64,000 bases of DNA from Nocardia mexicana NBRC 108244 (GTDB lineage Bacteria > Actinomycetota > Actinomycetes > Mycobacteriales > Mycobacteriaceae), in contig NZ_BDBV01000002.1 in the NCBI RefSeq assembly GCF_001613165.1, positions 1 through 64,000 of the forward strand. Direction: 5' to 3'. The notes beneath the pieces are model-generated. The model did no database searches and had not been told where the DNA came from. It saw nothing but the letters and a program-made list of their open reading frames with translations. Positions within the stretch are counted from its first letter, which is position 1. The number at the start of each line of letters is the position of its first letter. The translations under genes were made by a program, and so were the position numbers. Below, piece by piece: positions 7,299-18,816 of this stretch.

Positions 7299-8033
7299 CT
7301 ACGTGAGCCTGATCAGGCCGTAGTCGAAGGCGTGGCGACGGTAGACCACCGACGGACGGTCGGTCTCACGGTCTTGGAAAAGGAAGAAGTCGTGACCGAC
7401 GAGCTCCATCTGGTACAGGGCGTCGTCGACCGACATCGGTGTGGCGGAATGGACCTTGGTCCGGACGATATGGCCCGGGCCCGCGTACTCGCCGGACTCC
7501 GGTTCGTCGGAACGGTGGTCGTGGGCGGTGGACCCGTTGGCGCCGGTGGCCAGCGCCTCGTCCATCAGTGTGGCCGTGGCCTCCGCCACGGACAGGGGAG
7601 TCTTCTCCCCGTAGTGCACCCGTCGCCGGTCCTTGCTGCGGCGCAACCGGCTCTCCAGCTTCTCCACGGCCGACTCGAGGGCGGCGTAGAAGCTGTCGGC
7701 GCACGCCTCGGCGCGCGCGACCGGGCCCTTGCCGCGGGCCGTGATCTCCACGCGCTGACAACTCTTGCGCTGGCGACGATTGCGTTCGTGGAACAGCTCG
7801 ACATCGAACAGGTGGATCGACGGGTCGAAGCGTTCGAGTCGCGAGAGCTTGCCCGCGACGTGGATGCGGAAATGATCGGGGACCTCGACGTTGCGGCCCT
7901 TCACCACGACGTCCGCACGAGGCGTCCTGGGCCGGTCCGCTGCAGGCTGCTCGGCGCCGTTGCGCTCGGAGTCGAACGCAGTGCCGTAACGGGCCGAGGA
8001 ATCTGCTTTCACTGAAGGTCGTGAAGTCGTCAC
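7299..8033 (-). CDS. hpf: Ribosome hibernation promoting factor, long form
   Basis: A 244-residue protein that binds the 30S decoding centre and dimerises 70S ribosomes into inactive 100S particles in stationary phase. The first 150 residues form the S30AE domain (VVVKGRNVEVPDHFRIHVAGKLSRL, then the RVEITARG strand). The C-terminal domain (about 180-244) has the dimerising pattern PMSVDDALYQMELVGHDFFLFQDRETDRPSVVYRR in pieces. The GTG start at 8033 is preceded by GGGAGG; the frame to 8069 is longer but lacks such a site. It follows comF as in mycobacteria. The gene expected next there, secA1, is not present here. Confidence 0.93.
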   Translation of the reverse strand: MTTSRPSVKADSSARYGTAFDSERNGAEQPAADRPRTPRADVVVKGRNVEVPDHFRIHVAGKLSRLERFDPSIHLFDVELFHERNRRQRKSCQRVEITARGKGPVARAEACADSFYAALESAVEKLESRLRRSKDRRRVHYGEKTPLSVAEATATLMDEALATGANGSTAHDHRSDEPESGEYAGPGHIVRTKVHSATPMSVDDALYQMELVGHDFFLFQDRETDRPSVVYRRHAFDYGLIRLT

Positions 8034-8259
8034 GCGTACCTCCCGGATCTGGCCGCACAACCGTGTCATGTGCGGCGGGATTCAACCGTGCCGAGCTGGA
8101 ACCGGATGGCCGGATGGCCAGGACTCGAGACCGGGGAACTCGGCACGAAGTCGTCCGAGGCGCCACCTCCAAACTCTGGGTTCGGGTGTCAGATCGCTCT
8201 GTCAGCAACGCTATTACGCCAGCGATCCGTCCGCCAGTGTTCACGCAAATTTCAAGGAT

Positions 8260-8904
8260 TCAAGCGGCGCATGTCACCAGTACCGCACGCGCCGTCACCC
8301 CGGCTCGGGTGAGCACCCGCACCGACTCACCTGCGGTGGCGCCCGTGGTGAGCACGTCGTCCACCAGCACTACCTCAGCATTCGGATCCGTGAGCGTGCC
8401 GGGCAGCGAACCACCCCGCGTCATGATCCGCCCACGTAGATTGTGCCGACGCTCGCTCGGCCCGAGCCCGACCGAGTCCCGCACCCCGCGCCGCATGGCC
8501 AATACCGGCGTGACCTGGCAATCCGGCAGCCAACTCGCGGCGACCCGGGCCGCCCGGACCACCGGATCACCGCCGCGGCGCCGCGCGGCCGCACGCCGGC
8601 TCGGCGCCGGGACCAGCAGCAGCGGCCGATCGCGGTCCCGCAGCTCATCCAGGCCCCTGGCCAATGCCAGCCCCAGCGGTGCGGCCAGATCCCGGCGGCC
8701 GCGATCCTTGGCCGCGACCACCGCGCGCCGCCCCGCGCCCCCATAGGGACCCAGCGCCCAGCACGGCACCCCGGGATCCGTGCGTGGCCGCACCCGGACC
8801 GGCGGGCGCGCCAGGCTCGCCGCGCACCCGGCGCACCATCCGGTCCCGAGCGTCCCGCAGCCGCCGCATGCCTGCGGCAGGATCAGATCCAGCAGTGACC
8901 GCAC
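8260..8904 (-). CDS. ComF family phosphoribosyltransferase-like protein
   Basis: A 214-residue protein with an N-terminal zinc-binding cysteine cluster (CGGCG, then CAGC) and a type I phosphoribosyltransferase domain. The PRPP loop is VVLVDDVLTTGATA near the C-terminus. ComF proteins are linked to DNA uptake in competent bacteria, but in actinobacteria the role is unknown. The GTG at 8904 (MRSLLDLILPQACGGCG) matches the usual start. The frame continues to 9012, which would overlap the lpqB end, and has no ribosome site. It lies 58 nt after lpqB and before hpf, the mycobacterial order. Confidence 0.88.
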   Translation of the reverse strand: MRSLLDLILPQACGGCGTLGTGWCAGCAASLARPPVRVRPRTDPGVPCWALGPYGGAGRRAVVAAKDRGRRDLAAPLGLALARGLDELRDRDRPLLLVPAPSRRAAARRRGGDPVVRAARVAASWLPDCQVTPVLAMRRGVRDSVGLGPSERRHNLRGRIMTRGGSLPGTLTDPNAEVVLVDDVLTTGATAGESVRVLTRAGVTARAVLVTCAA

Positions 8905-8962
8905 GGGTCGAGTGTGCGGCAGGGCACCGACAGGTAGGTCCGGCCGGCTACTCCGGCATGCC

Positions 8963-10813
8963 TCAGCCGGGTAGCACCGGCGTCGCGTTGGCACCCAGCC
9001 CCTGCACCTCACGCCAGAAGCGATCGGTGCCCGGCTCGGCGGACTGCAACTGCATGACCGCGCGCGAATCGGTGATGTACTGGGTGTCGAGCGAAGCGCT
9101 CACCACGCGCACCGGCGGGGTCAGGTTCTGGCTGGTCACCGGATTCGGCTGGGAGCCATCGATCAGCACCGTCTGGACCGGGTCGACGCTGCCCTCGCGG
9201 GCCAGCATGATGGTGTCGCCGCTGAGCCAGTCCAGCGAGACCGCCGAGGTGCTCAGGCCCATCGCGATGGGCAGCGGCGAGGTCAGCGCGAACTTCCCGT
9301 CCGGCTGCGGCACCACCACGACCACATAGGCCTTACCGCCGGCGATGATCGCCGCACGGGCGCCGGTGCGGGACATGCGCAGTTCGGTGATGGGGGTGCG
9401 CAGCATCGGCTCGGAGGCCGAGGCCGGAGTCGAGAACAGTGCCGAGGTGTCCACGTCCTGGACCGACACGTTTCCGGTGTTGCGGTCGTGCACGGCCCGG
9501 ACCACCCGCTCGCCGTCGATCACCGACCATGCGGAGGTGCCGTCGGCGGTCCACGACGGCCGGGTGAAGGTGTTGCCCTCCGCGACCGCCAGCGCGGTGC
9601 CGTCGTAGCTGCCGATCACCAGGGTGCGCGACGGCTCGGGAGCGGGCCTGCCGCTGTCGGCGACCGCCGCGACCAGTTGCCCGTCGGGCGTCAGGGCCAC
9701 CGACTGCAGATTCCGCGCCGCCCCGAAATACCCTGGCGCCGCGACGATTCCGTTGTCGGTGACCTTCATCAGCGCACCGTCGCGCACCGCGTGCAGCCCG
9801 ATCTTGTTGTGCGCGTTGGCCGTCGGGCTCATCGCATTGACATCCGCGACCGACCATCCGGTACCGGCGTACCGCTCGTCGAGTGGTTTGCCGTCACCCA
9901 GCAGGACGTAGGGGCCGAGGATCTCCGCATGGGACAGCGTCAGCACCACCTGCGACGCCAGCAGTTCCCGGCTGCGCTGGTCCAGAGCCGACGCACCGGC
10001 GAAATCTATTCGCACACCGCCCAGTCCGACGCCGACGCCGTCGGTATCGCCGTTCGCCTTCGTCACACCGCCACGCAGGGACACCGAACCCGACAGCACG
10101 TTGCGCACCGCGGGCGCCAGCGCCGGTTGCGGCCCCTCGGTGAGCAGCGACAGCAGCCGCTGGGTGAGCTGATCCTTGCCCACCGAGACCCAGCGCAGAT
10201 CCGGGACCATCGAGGAACCGGCGGCGTTGGAGAAGTACAGCGGGTAGCGGCGGTAGGTCTTGTCGAATGCGGTGGATTCCATGACCACGCCGGAGGGCAG
10301 CTCGTCGATGCGCCACTCGTTGCCGACCTTGGTCATCTCGATCTTGTCCTCGAGCGTGGTGTCGACCGCACGATAGGAGCCGTCGGCCTCCAGCTCACCG
10401 ATCTTGTGGGCGCGGATCCGGTAGGTCGCCGATTCGCCCGATCGCGATTCGCGCAGCGTGTCCGGCTTTTCGACGATCACGGTGCTGGCGGCGTCGTCCC
10501 AGTTCACCGCGGCCGCCGGGGTCAGGTACTGGCGGGCGGTCTGGTGCCGGTTGGACGGATCCGCGGTCGCCTGCAGGAAATCGCGGAGCAGCAGGTCCGG
10601 GTCGCGGCCGCCGATCGGTGGCGGCGGACCGGCCGAGGTGGGCTCGCGATCGATGGTGCCCAGGGCCTGCGGGGGTGAGGAATCCGGCAGATTCGCGCAC
10701 CCGGCGAAGGTGATCACCGCCAGCAGCATGCCGAGCACGGCACGCACCACGATCCAGCGGCGGCCGGGCGGCCGCAGTGCCGGGCGGCGCTGCGTTGCGG
10801 ACCGCGCGCTCAT
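8963..10813 (-). CDS. lpqB: Lipoprotein LpqB, MtrAB accessory
   Basis: A 616-residue lipoprotein that interacts with the MtrB sensor in mycobacteria and modulates cell wall and division signalling. The signal peptide has a hydrophobic core at about 20-36 and a lipobox ending at C39 (ITFAGC). A GerMN-like part follows (around 190-330), and the rest is consistent with a beta-propeller of repeated 40-50 residue units. The ATG at 10813 overlaps the mtrB stop by 4 nt and has GGGAGGG upstream. The order mtrA-mtrB-lpqB is conserved in actinobacteria. The function is from family knowledge, and the family and operon match is very clear. Confidence 0.95.
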   Translation of the reverse strand: MSARSATQRRPALRPPGRRWIVVRAVLGMLLAVITFAGCANLPDSSPPQALGTIDREPTSAGPPPPIGGRDPDLLLRDFLQATADPSNRHQTARQYLTPAAAVNWDDAASTVIVEKPDTLRESRSGESATYRIRAHKIGELEADGSYRAVDTTLEDKIEMTKVGNEWRIDELPSGVVMESTAFDKTYRRYPLYFSNAAGSSMVPDLRWVSVGKDQLTQRLLSLLTEGPQPALAPAVRNVLSGSVSLRGGVTKANGDTDGVGVGLGGVRIDFAGASALDQRSRELLASQVVLTLSHAEILGPYVLLGDGKPLDERYAGTGWSVADVNAMSPTANAHNKIGLHAVRDGALMKVTDNGIVAAPGYFGAARNLQSVALTPDGQLVAAVADSGRPAPEPSRTLVIGSYDGTALAVAEGNTFTRPSWTADGTSAWSVIDGERVVRAVHDRNTGNVSVQDVDTSALFSTPASASEPMLRTPITELRMSRTGARAAIIAGGKAYVVVVVPQPDGKFALTSPLPIAMGLSTSAVSLDWLSGDTIMLAREGSVDPVQTVLIDGSQPNPVTSQNLTPPVRVVSASLDTQYITDSRAVMQLQSAEPGTDRFWREVQGLGANATPVLPG

Positions 10814-12855
10814 GGTTTCGGCCCTCCCGTGTCGTCGATTGCGGAGTCGTCGGACGAGCCCGCGCCGTTCCCGGAGGCGGCAGGAGGCGCGGGCGGAGTC
10901 GAGTCCCGGTCTCCTCCAGCCGAATCCGGGCCCACCGCCGATCCGGTGCCCGCGGCGGAGCCGTTCGTGTCGTCGAATCTCGCGGAGTCGGCTCCCGCTG
11001 CCCCGTGCTCCCCGGACGTCGCATCCTCCGCGGGCCACGCCGGCTCCGCACCGTCCGGTGTCCCGGCGCCACTCGGCGACCGGCCGCCGTCCGAAGACCC
11101 GCCGCCACTTGACGACTCGGCACCCGGAATCCCAGGGCCGCTGGAAGCCTCGGGGGCACTCGGCGATTCGGCCTCACCCGCGGTAGACGATGCACCCTCC
11201 GTCGCACTTGTCTCCGGATCGCCCTGCAGCGCAGCCGATTCCGCGGTGAGCAGCTTACGTTTGGGCGGCTCCAGCGTGAGCGGGCTGTTGCCCAGCTTGC
11301 GACCGCGCACCAGCGGCAGCGTGAGCCGGAAGCTGGCGCCCAGCCCGGGTTCGCCCCAGGCCTCCAGACGGCCGTCGTGCAGGTTGGCGTCCTCGACGCT
11401 GATCGACAGCCCGAGCCCGGTGCCGCCGGAGCGGCGCATCCGCGAGGGATCCGAGCGCCAGAACCGGTTGAACACCAGCTTCTCCTCGCCCGGCCGCAGG
11501 CCCACGCCCTGGTCGCGCACCACGATGCCCACCGCATTGGCCTCGGTGTCGCCGCGCATCCGGATCAGCACCGGCTTGCCCTCGCTGTGGTCGATGGCGT
11601 TGGCGAGCAGATTGCGCAGCACGCGCTCCACGCGGCGCGGATCCACCTCCGCCACCAGCGGATCCTCGGGCAGGTCCACCACGAGTTCCACGCTCGACTC
11701 CTTGGCCAGATGCCGCACGGTGGAGATAGCCGCCCGCGCGCACATCCGCACATCCAGCGATTCCACCTGCAGTTCGGCGACGCCCGCGTCGTGGCGGCTG
11801 ATCTCGAGCAGGTCGTTGAGCAGGCCCTCGAACCGGTCCAGCTCGGTGACCAGCAACTCCGCGCTGCGTGCCAGCGCCGGATCCAGTTCGTCGCTGGAGC
11901 CGTGGATCAGGTCGGCCGCCATCCGCACCGTGGTCAGCGGGGTGCGTAGCTCGTGGCTGACGTCGGAGGTGAACCGTCTCTGTAGATTTCCGAACTCCTC
12001 CAGCTGGGTGATCTGATTGGACAGGCTCTCGGCCATCTCGTTGAACGACATGGCCAGCCGGGCCATGTCGTCCTCGCCTCTGACGAGCATCCGCTCCTTG
12101 AGCCGCCCGTCGGCGAAGCGGCTGGCGATCCGCGCGGCGGACCGGATCGGCAGCACCACCTGCCGGGTGACCAGCGCGGTGATCGCGGCCAGCAGCACCA
12201 GCAGGACACCGCCGCCGATGAACATGGTGCCGGCCATCAGCCCGCGACTGCGTTCCTCGTTGGACAGCGGGAAGATCAGATAGATCTCGAGGGTGGCCAC
12301 CTCGTTGCTCGGACTGCCGATGATCAGTGCCGAACCGCGGTACCCCTCGGGATCCGACACGGTCGTGAACTGATAGCTCACCTGGTTCTGCTGCACGAAG
12401 CGGCGCAGCTCGGCGGGCACATCCTGGATCGGGCCCGCGGTCAGCTCCTGCTGGCCGTCCCCGACCATCGCCAGCGCGGCCTTGTAACTGCCCGCGGCGC
12501 CGGCCGACTGCGAGGTGGAGCCCGAGGACAGCGCGCCGAGCGCGTCCTGCAGGCGAATCGCCTGGGTGCTCGAATCGTGCACGCCGGTCATCTGGTTCTC
12601 GACCGTATTGCGCGCGCGGGTCATCTCCTCGACGGCCGCGTTGATCTTGGCGTCCAGCAGGCGGTCGGTGATCTGACTGGTCAGGACCACACCGAGAATC
12701 GTGATGACGATCAGCGACAGCGTCAGCGTCGACACCACGACGCGCAACTGCAGCGACCGTCGCCACATGTGGCCCAGCGCTTCACCTACGGACTTGGACC
12801 ATGCCACCACAGCTGCCAGCAACCGCTCCAGGCGGTCTCTGGAGCCATCGATCAC
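10810..12855 (-). CDS. mtrB: Sensor histidine kinase MtrB
   Basis: A 681-residue membrane sensor kinase. Two membrane segments lie near residues 38-60 and 205-230 around an extracytoplasmic loop. Then come HAMP, HisKA with the phosphorylated His at about 300 ([15 protein letters not shown]) and an HATPase domain ([24 protein letters not shown]). It phosphorylates MtrA and controls cell wall hydrolases and division genes. After residue 520 the tail is about 150 residues of Ser/Gly/Pro/Asp-rich low-complexity sequence, much longer than the catalytic core needs. The start is GTG at 12855 with GAGGCG upstream. It overlaps lpqB by 4 nt. Confidence 0.95.
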   Translation of the reverse strand: MIDGSRDRLERLLAAVVAWSKSVGEALGHMWRRSLQLRVVVSTLTLSLIVITILGVVLTSQITDRLLDAKINAAVEEMTRARNTVENQMTGVHDSSTQAIRLQDALGALSSGSTSQSAGAAGSYKAALAMVGDGQQELTAGPIQDVPAELRRFVQQNQVSYQFTTVSDPEGYRGSALIIGSPSNEVATLEIYLIFPLSNEERSRGLMAGTMFIGGGVLLVLLAAITALVTRQVVLPIRSAARIASRFADGRLKERMLVRGEDDMARLAMSFNEMAESLSNQITQLEEFGNLQRRFTSDVSHELRTPLTTVRMAADLIHGSSDELDPALARSAELLVTELDRFEGLLNDLLEISRHDAGVAELQVESLDVRMCARAAISTVRHLAKESSVELVVDLPEDPLVAEVDPRRVERVLRNLLANAIDHSEGKPVLIRMRGDTEANAVGIVVRDQGVGLRPGEEKLVFNRFWRSDPSRMRRSGGTGLGLSISVEDANLHDGRLEAWGEPGLGASFRLTLPLVRGRKLGNSPLTLEPPKRKLLTAESAALQGDPETSATEGASSTAGEAESPSAPEASSGPGIPGAESSSGGGSSDGGRSPSGAGTPDGAEPAWPAEDATSGEHGAAGADSARFDDTNGSAAGTGSAVGPDSAGGDRDSTPPAPPAASGNGAGSSDDSAIDDTGGPKP

Positions 12856-12904
12856 GACTTCGCCTCGTCGGCGCTCGCCTCCGCCGTGCTCGCGAGCGCA
12901 GCCG

Positions 12905-13582
12905 TCACGGAGGCCCGGCCTTGTAACCCACGCCGCGGACGGTCAGCACGATCTCAGGGTTCTCCGGATCCTTCTCGACCTTGGCGCGCAGCCGCTGCAC
13001 GTGCACGTTGACCAGGCGGGTATCGGCCGCATGCCGGTAGCCCCAGACCTGCTCCAGCAGCACCTCGCGGGTGAACACCTGGCGCGGCTTGCGCGCCAGC
13101 GCCACCAGCAGATCGAACTCCAGCGGGGTCAGCGAGATCTGCTGACCGGCGCGGGTCACCTTGTGCGCCGGCACGTCGATGACGATGTCCGCGATGGACA
13201 GCAGCTCGGCCGGCTCCTCCTCGGTGCGGCGCAGGCGGGCCCGCACCCGGGCGACGAGTTCCTTCGGCTTGAACGGCTTGACGATGTAATCGTCGGCGCC
13301 CGATTCCAAGCCCAGCACGACATCGACCGTGTCGGTCTTGGCCGTCAGCATCACGATCGGCACGCCGGAATCGGCCCGCAACACGCGGCACACGTCGATG
13401 CCGTTCATGCCGGGCAGCATCAGATCCAGCAACACCAGATCCGGGCGGAGTTCCCGGACCGCGGTGAGCGCCTGCGTGCCGTCGCCGACCACGTGAGGAT
13501 CGAAACCCTCACCGCGCAAGACGATCGTGAGCATCTCCGCGAGCGCCATATCGTCGTCGACGACCAGAATCTTCGGCTTCAT
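12905..13582 (-). CDS. mtrA: Response regulator MtrA
   Basis: A 225-residue OmpR-type regulator, the essential partner of MtrB. The receiver domain has acidic residues D9-D11 and the phosphorylated Asp at D53 ([10 protein letters not shown]), with Lys in the [10 protein letters not shown] block. The C-terminal winged helix has the [19 protein letters not shown] recognition region. The start at 13582 ([11 protein letters not shown]) gives the normal length; the longer frame to 13654 is not expected. It is the first gene of mtrA-mtrB-lpqB and lies 78 nt after tmk in the same direction. MtrA in mycobacteria binds promoters of dnaA, ripA and resuscitation genes. Confidence 0.96.
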   Translation of the reverse strand: MKPKILVVDDDMALAEMLTIVLRGEGFDPHVVGDGTQALTAVRELRPDLVLLDLMLPGMNGIDVCRVLRADSGVPIVMLTAKTDTVDVVLGLESGADDYIVKPFKPKELVARVRARLRRTEEEPAELLSIADIVIDVPAHKVTRAGQQISLTPLEFDLLVALARKPRQVFTREVLLEQVWGYRHAADTRLVNVHVQRLRAKVEKDPENPEIVLTVRGVGYKAGPP

Positions 13583-13660
13583 AACTACTATGTTGTCATC
13601 TCTCCGGCTCGGAACGGGCAACCACGCCAACACTGGTACATTACCGACGCACATCCAACC

Positions 13661-14308
13661 CTATCGGGCAACCTTTTCCGAGAGGCGCGCGGTGAGTGTT
13701 GCCGGATCGTCATGTGGCGCATGGATCCACCAGGGCCCATGCCAGTGCGATTCGGCCAACACACGATAGACCGCCGCCGTGCGTTCCTGCAGCCCTTTGT
13801 CGCTTTCGTAGGCGTCCAGGGCACGGGCACTGTCGAGTTCGCCGCGGCGGCGGGCACGTTCGGCGGCCAGTTCGATGGGCACGTCCAGTAGCACCTGCAC
13901 GTCGGGTACCGGTAATTCGAACCTCCCGAATTCCAATTCCGCGACCCACGAAGCCATTTCGCCGTCCGCGGACTGGTCGGTCCGGGCGGCGTTGTAGGCG
14001 GCATTCGAGGCGACATAGCGATCGAGCAGCACAATGTCGTTGTCGGCCAACAACTTCAGCAGGTCGTCGCGCGCGGCGGCGCGGTCGAGCGCGAACAGCA
14101 GGGCCATGGCGTTCACCGACGCGGCCAGGTCGCCGTGCCGCCCGCGCAACGCCTCGGCCGCGAGATCGGCGTGGACCGACCGACCGTAGCGCGGGAAGGC
14201 CACCGTCGCGGCCCGCAGGCCGCGTGCCCGCAGACCCGCGACCACGGCGTCGATCAGCGTACGCTTGCCCGCACCGTCGAGCCCCTCCACCGCCACCAAC
14301 GCACCCAT
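13661..14308 (-). CDS. tmk: Thymidylate kinase
   Basis: A 215-residue kinase that converts dTMP to dTDP for DNA synthesis. The P-loop is GLDGAGKRT at about 9-17, followed by the FPRYGRSVHADLAAEAL substrate block, and LLDRYVASNAAYNAAR carries the conserved DR and Arg. A lid region is seen around VPIELAAERARRRGELDSARALD. The start at 14308 (MGALVAVEGLDG) gives the expected length; the frame extends 38 residues further without a ribosome site. It precedes mtrA as in M. tuberculosis. In that genome sahH lies directly upstream, but here a divergent lipoprotein gene separates them. Confidence 0.94.
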   Translation of the reverse strand: MGALVAVEGLDGAGKRTLIDAVVAGLRARGLRAATVAFPRYGRSVHADLAAEALRGRHGDLAASVNAMALLFALDRAAARDDLLKLLADNDIVLLDRYVASNAAYNAARTDQSADGEMASWVAELEFGRFELPVPDVQVLLDVPIELAAERARRRGELDSARALDAYESDKGLQERTAAVYRVLAESHWHGPWWIHAPHDDPATLTARLSEKVAR

Positions 14309-14395
14309 GCGCAACAGGTTAGACGGTCGCGGGCGGCGCGCCCCGGTCACCTGCGCGTCAACCTTTGTTGCCTTTCGATGGCTAGGGTGACCCGA

Positions 14396-15502
14396 ATGCG
14401 GCCTCCCCGAACCAGCTCCCATCGCGCCCGGTGGGCGATCTCCGCCCTCGGCTGCGCCCTCGCCGTGACCGCGCTGACCGCCTGTGGCGGCGACGCGACA
14501 GACGGCGGCACGACCCCGAGCCCGTCACCCTCGACCGGTCCGGCGGCGGATCGCACGGTGGACCTGCAATCGCATCGCGGCGGGCGCGGCCTGTGGACCG
14601 AGGAATCCCTCGCCGCCTATGCGCATTCCCTCGAACTCGGCGTCAGCACGCTGGAACTGGATATCGGGGTGACCGCCGATCGGGTGCCGGTGATCTGGCA
14701 CGACGCCACGATTCAGGCCGACAAGTGCGCCGACACGGCACCGGCGTTTCCGGACGACCCGAAATTCCCCTATGTGGGAAAGACGATCCGCGAACTGCGC
14801 TACGACCAGGTCCGGACGCTGGATTGTTCGAAGAAGCTCGCGAATTTTCCCGAGCAGCAGCCCGTCCCGGGTAATAGGATCGCGCGGCTACCCGAACTCT
14901 TCGAACTGGTGAAGAGCTATCCGGGTGCGTTCGACTCGATCCGCTACAACATCGAAACCAAAATCGAGGCCGAGCATCCCGAACAGACGGCCCCGCCGCA
15001 GGAATTCGTGGACGTCGTTCTCGACGAGGCGGACCGCGCGGGCGCCACCGGCAAGGTGGAGATCCAGAGCTTCGACTGGTCCAGCCTGCCGCTGGTGAAG
15101 CGGCGCAACCCGGCCGTTCCGACCGTCGCCCTCTACGACGAGACCACCTTCGAGGCGGGCAGCCGATGGCTGGGCCCGGTCCGGTACGAGGACCACGCCG
15201 GGGATCCGCTCGGCGCGATCGTGGCGCTGGGTGCGAACATCTCCTCCCCGCACTACGTCCCCGGCGAGAACAGCCCCACCAAGGTCTCCGACGCGGGTTT
15301 CGCGTTCACCGCCGACGCCGACTACGTCCGCAAGGCGCACGAGAAGGGGCTGAAGGTGGTCCCGTGGACGGTCAACGACGAGGCCACGATCGAAGCGCAA
15401 TTGGATACCGGGGTGGACGGGGTGATCACGGACTATCCAGATCGGGGACGGAAGGCGTTGGAGGCCAAGGGGTTTCCGGTGCCGCCTGCGTTTCGGAAGT
15501 AG
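14396..15502 (+). CDS. Glycerophosphodiester phosphodiesterase lipoprotein
   Basis: A 368-residue secreted lipoprotein that should cleave deacylated phospholipid glycerophosphodiesters to glycerol 3-phosphate and alcohol. The signal peptide ends in a lipobox LTAC with C30. The TIM-barrel domain shows QSHRGGRG (catalytic His), the LELDIGVTADRVPVIWHDA metal-binding segment and the closing WTVNDEATIEAQLDTGVDGVITDYPD block. The ATG at 14396 has AGGG 8 nt upstream; an in-frame ATG at 14378 has none. It lies between tmk and sahH but on the opposite strand, interrupting an order otherwise shared with mycobacteria. It ends before a strong palindrome. Confidence 0.9.
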   Translation: MRPPRTSSHRARWAISALGCALAVTALTACGGDATDGGTTPSPSPSTGPAADRTVDLQSHRGGRGLWTEESLAAYAHSLELGVSTLELDIGVTADRVPVIWHDATIQADKCADTAPAFPDDPKFPYVGKTIRELRYDQVRTLDCSKKLANFPEQQPVPGNRIARLPELFELVKSYPGAFDSIRYNIETKIEAEHPEQTAPPQEFVDVVLDEADRAGATGKVEIQSFDWSSLPLVKRRNPAVPTVALYDETTFEAGSRWLGPVRYEDHAGDPLGAIVALGANISSPHYVPGENSPTKVSDAGFAFTADADYVRKAHEKGLKVVPWTVNDEATIEAQLDTGVDGVITDYPDRGRKALEAKGFPVPPAFRK

Positions 15503-15509
15503 GGAAGAT

Positions 15510-15545
15510 CCCGTTGTCGCGGCCCCAGGGGGCCGCGACAACGGG
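15510..15545 (+). terminator. Palindrome A, copy 1 (17-bp perfect stem)
   Basis: The arms CCCGTTGTCGCGGCCCC and its complement flank a 2-nt AG loop, directly after the lipoprotein gene. The same element, with one base pair changed, follows the DUF3499 gene at 28496-28531. No T-run follows. It probably acts as terminator or as a palindromic repeat family. Confidence 0.7.
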
Positions 15546-15630
15546 AAATGAGGGTAGCCACGCACAACGGGAACAAACAGTGCGCTCCGCCCGACCGTCA
15601 TGTGCACACCCGCACCAACAGGACCGTCCA

Positions 15631-15691
15631 TTGCATTCCCCGCATGGCAGCCACTTGCATTCCCCGCATGGCAGCCACTTGCATTCCCCGC
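15631..15691. repeat. 24-nt tandem repeat, 2.5 copies
   Basis: The unit is TTGCATTCCCCGCATGGCAGCCAC in two exact copies (15631-15654 and 15655-15678; the unit is written here as TTGCATTCCCCG + CATGGCAGCCAC) and a third copy that runs into palindrome B. It sits between palindromes A and B. The 28.5-kb locus also has a 24-nt period between the same two palindromes, with a different unit sequence. Confidence 0.75.
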
Positions 15692-15721
15692 CTCACGGCC
15701 CCCTAGGGCCGTGAGGCGGGG
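15686..15721 (-). terminator. Palindrome B, copy 1 (16-bp stem) after sahH
   Basis: Arms CCCCGCCTCACGGCCC and complement with CCTA between. It lies 24 nt past the sahH stop and should end sahH transcription on the minus strand. A near-identical copy is at 28736-28771, there upstream of manB. Confidence 0.65.
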
Positions 15722-15744
15722 ATCTTATGCCTCAGCCTGCGCAA

Positions 15745-17220
<1,476 letters not shown>

Positions 17221-17341
17221 CTGCCTCTCCTGGTCGGCGTACTACCCAGGAAAGGCTAGCCGGTTTGATGCGTACGCGATACGCAAGGGGAGTGTGCGCG
17301 GTCGGCGAGCATCGCGGGGCGCGGCGTCCGTGCCGTGCCCG

Positions 17342-18502
17342 TCAGGCCGTCGCCGCCCCGTGATCCGCGAGGATTCGGGTCCGTTTGCGCGGCGCGATAT
17401 TCGCGCGGGTGACGTCGCCCTCGTAGTGGGCCAGCACCTTCGGGTCCATCACCCGGCGCCACAGCGGCGGGATCGCCGCCAGCAGGATCATCGAGGCGTA
17501 CCCGGCCGGAAGTTGCGGCGCCTCTTGCGAACTGCGCAGCGTCTGATATCGCCGCCCCGGATTGGCGTGGTGGTCGCTGTGCCGCTGCAGGTGGAACAGG
17601 AAGATGTTGGTCACCAGGCGGTCGGAGTTCCAGCTGTCGGCGGGTGAGCAGCGCGCCCACATGCCGTTCGGCCGCTTGCGCCGCAGCAGGCCGTAGTGCT
17701 CGACGTAGTTCACCGTCTCCAGCAGCCCCGCGGCGATGACCGCCTGCAGCAGCAGGTAGGGCAGCAGCTTCGGGCCGAAGGCGATCAGCAGCGCACCGTA
17801 GAGCACCACCGTCATCGACCACGCCTGCAGAATGTTGTTGCGCACGCTCCACCAGCGTAAACCCCTGCGCCGCAGGCGGTCCCGCTCCAGTTTGATCCCC
17901 GATCGGTATCCGCCGATCACGCTGCGGGGCAGGAACTCCCACAGCGATTCCCCCAGCCGGCCGCTGGCCGGATCCTCCGGCGTCGCCACCCGCGCGTGGT
18001 GGCCCTTGTTGTGCTCGACGTAGAAGTGGCCGTAACCCGACTGCGCCAGTGCGACTTTCGCCAGCCACCGCTCCAGGTTCTCGACCCGGTGGCCGAGTTC
18101 GTGCGCGGCGTTGATCCCGATTCCGCTGACGAAGCCCAGGGTGACCGCCAGCCCCAGCTTGTCGATGACGGCCAACTGGTCATCGGCCCACAGGTAGCCC
18201 GCGATACCCAGGCCGATCAGCTGGATCGGTAGGAACAGATAGGTACACCATCGGTAGTACCGGTCGTTGGAGAGAAGCTCGTAATCCTCGTCCCGTGGAT
18301 TGCTGCCGTCCTCACCCACCACCCAATCCAGGACCGGGATGACGATCAGCACGATGATCGGCCCGATCCACCAGAACACCGGAGATCCGGTGTGCAACAC
18401 GAGTTGTGAGGGCAGGACGGCACAACCCGGAGCTATCAGCCCCAGCACCCACAGGTGACGCTTGGGGTCTGGTGAACCCGAGCGTTTGCCGACCGTTTGC
18501 AC
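17342..18502 (-). CDS. alkB: Alkane 1-monooxygenase (AlkB family)
   Basis: A 386-residue integral-membrane non-haem di-iron hydroxylase that oxidises the terminal carbon of medium-chain alkanes. All signature motifs are visible: HELGHR, EHNKGHH, LQRHSDHH and NYVEHYG. About six hydrophobic segments precede and surround them. It would need electrons from rubredoxin and rubredoxin reductase. In mycobacteria rubA, rubB and a TetR gene lie between alkB and sahH; here only 121 nt separate them and no CPxCG rubredoxin is encoded. The start is GTG at 18502 with GCGGGG upstream. The electron donor must come from elsewhere. Confidence 0.93.
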   Translation of the reverse strand: MQTVGKRSGSPDPKRHLWVLGLIAPGCAVLPSQLVLHTGSPVFWWIGPIIVLIVIPVLDWVVGEDGSNPRDEDYELLSNDRYYRWCTYLFLPIQLIGLGIAGYLWADDQLAVIDKLGLAVTLGFVSGIGINAAHELGHRVENLERWLAKVALAQSGYGHFYVEHNKGHHARVATPEDPASGRLGESLWEFLPRSVIGGYRSGIKLERDRLRRRGLRWWSVRNNILQAWSMTVVLYGALLIAFGPKLLPYLLLQAVIAAGLLETVNYVEHYGLLRRKRPNGMWARCSPADSWNSDRLVTNIFLFHLQRHSDHHANPGRRYQTLRSSQEAPQLPAGYASMILLAAIPPLWRRVMDPKVLAHYEGDVTRANIAPRKRTRILADHGAATA

Positions 18503-18816
18503 GTTTGCCCCGCTAAAAAGAACCCTGGAACTGTTGCCAGTAGATATGTACAGACATTACGCCCGTTACACCTCACCACATCCGGGAAGAGTGTGCGTCG
18601 TTACATACTCCGCGGTACTTTCTTAAGTCGTCACACAGGTGACGCCGGTCACCGCATACCACAGGCAAACGCTGGACGTACGACCACCCCCACCGTGACG
18701 TCGCGCGTCGTCGGCTGTCTGCGACACGGCGACACCCTGCCAGTTGACCACGAGCATCCACAATAGGGCGCCCGAGGAATTGTTATATAACACAACACGA
18801 TTCGGAAACGAACGGA
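18503..18816. other. Intergenic region upstream of alkB
   Basis: No gene is seen in this 314-nt stretch. It lies between the alkB start and the response regulator stop, both minus, so it must hold the alkB promoter and the end of the regulator transcript. The AT-rich part at 18505-18630 is the likely promoter. A perfect palindrome at 18638-18653 is listed separately. Confidence 0.5.
18638..18653. promoter_or_regulatory. Perfect 16-nt palindrome GGTGACGCCGGTCACC, CRP-like
   Basis: It fits GTGA-N6-TCAC, the form bound by CRP/FNR-family regulators, about 136 nt upstream of alkB. A second GTGA-N6-TCAC site is at 21104-21117 in the dctA/sensor kinase divergent region. The regulator is not identified; this reading is from pattern only. 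Confidence 0.4.

Noticed and set aside
17221..17341. A rubredoxin gene or an S-adenosylhomocysteine riboswitch between alkB and sahH
   Set aside because: The 121-nt gap is too short for a rubredoxin, shows no CPxCG codons, and no convincing riboswitch fold could be drawn.
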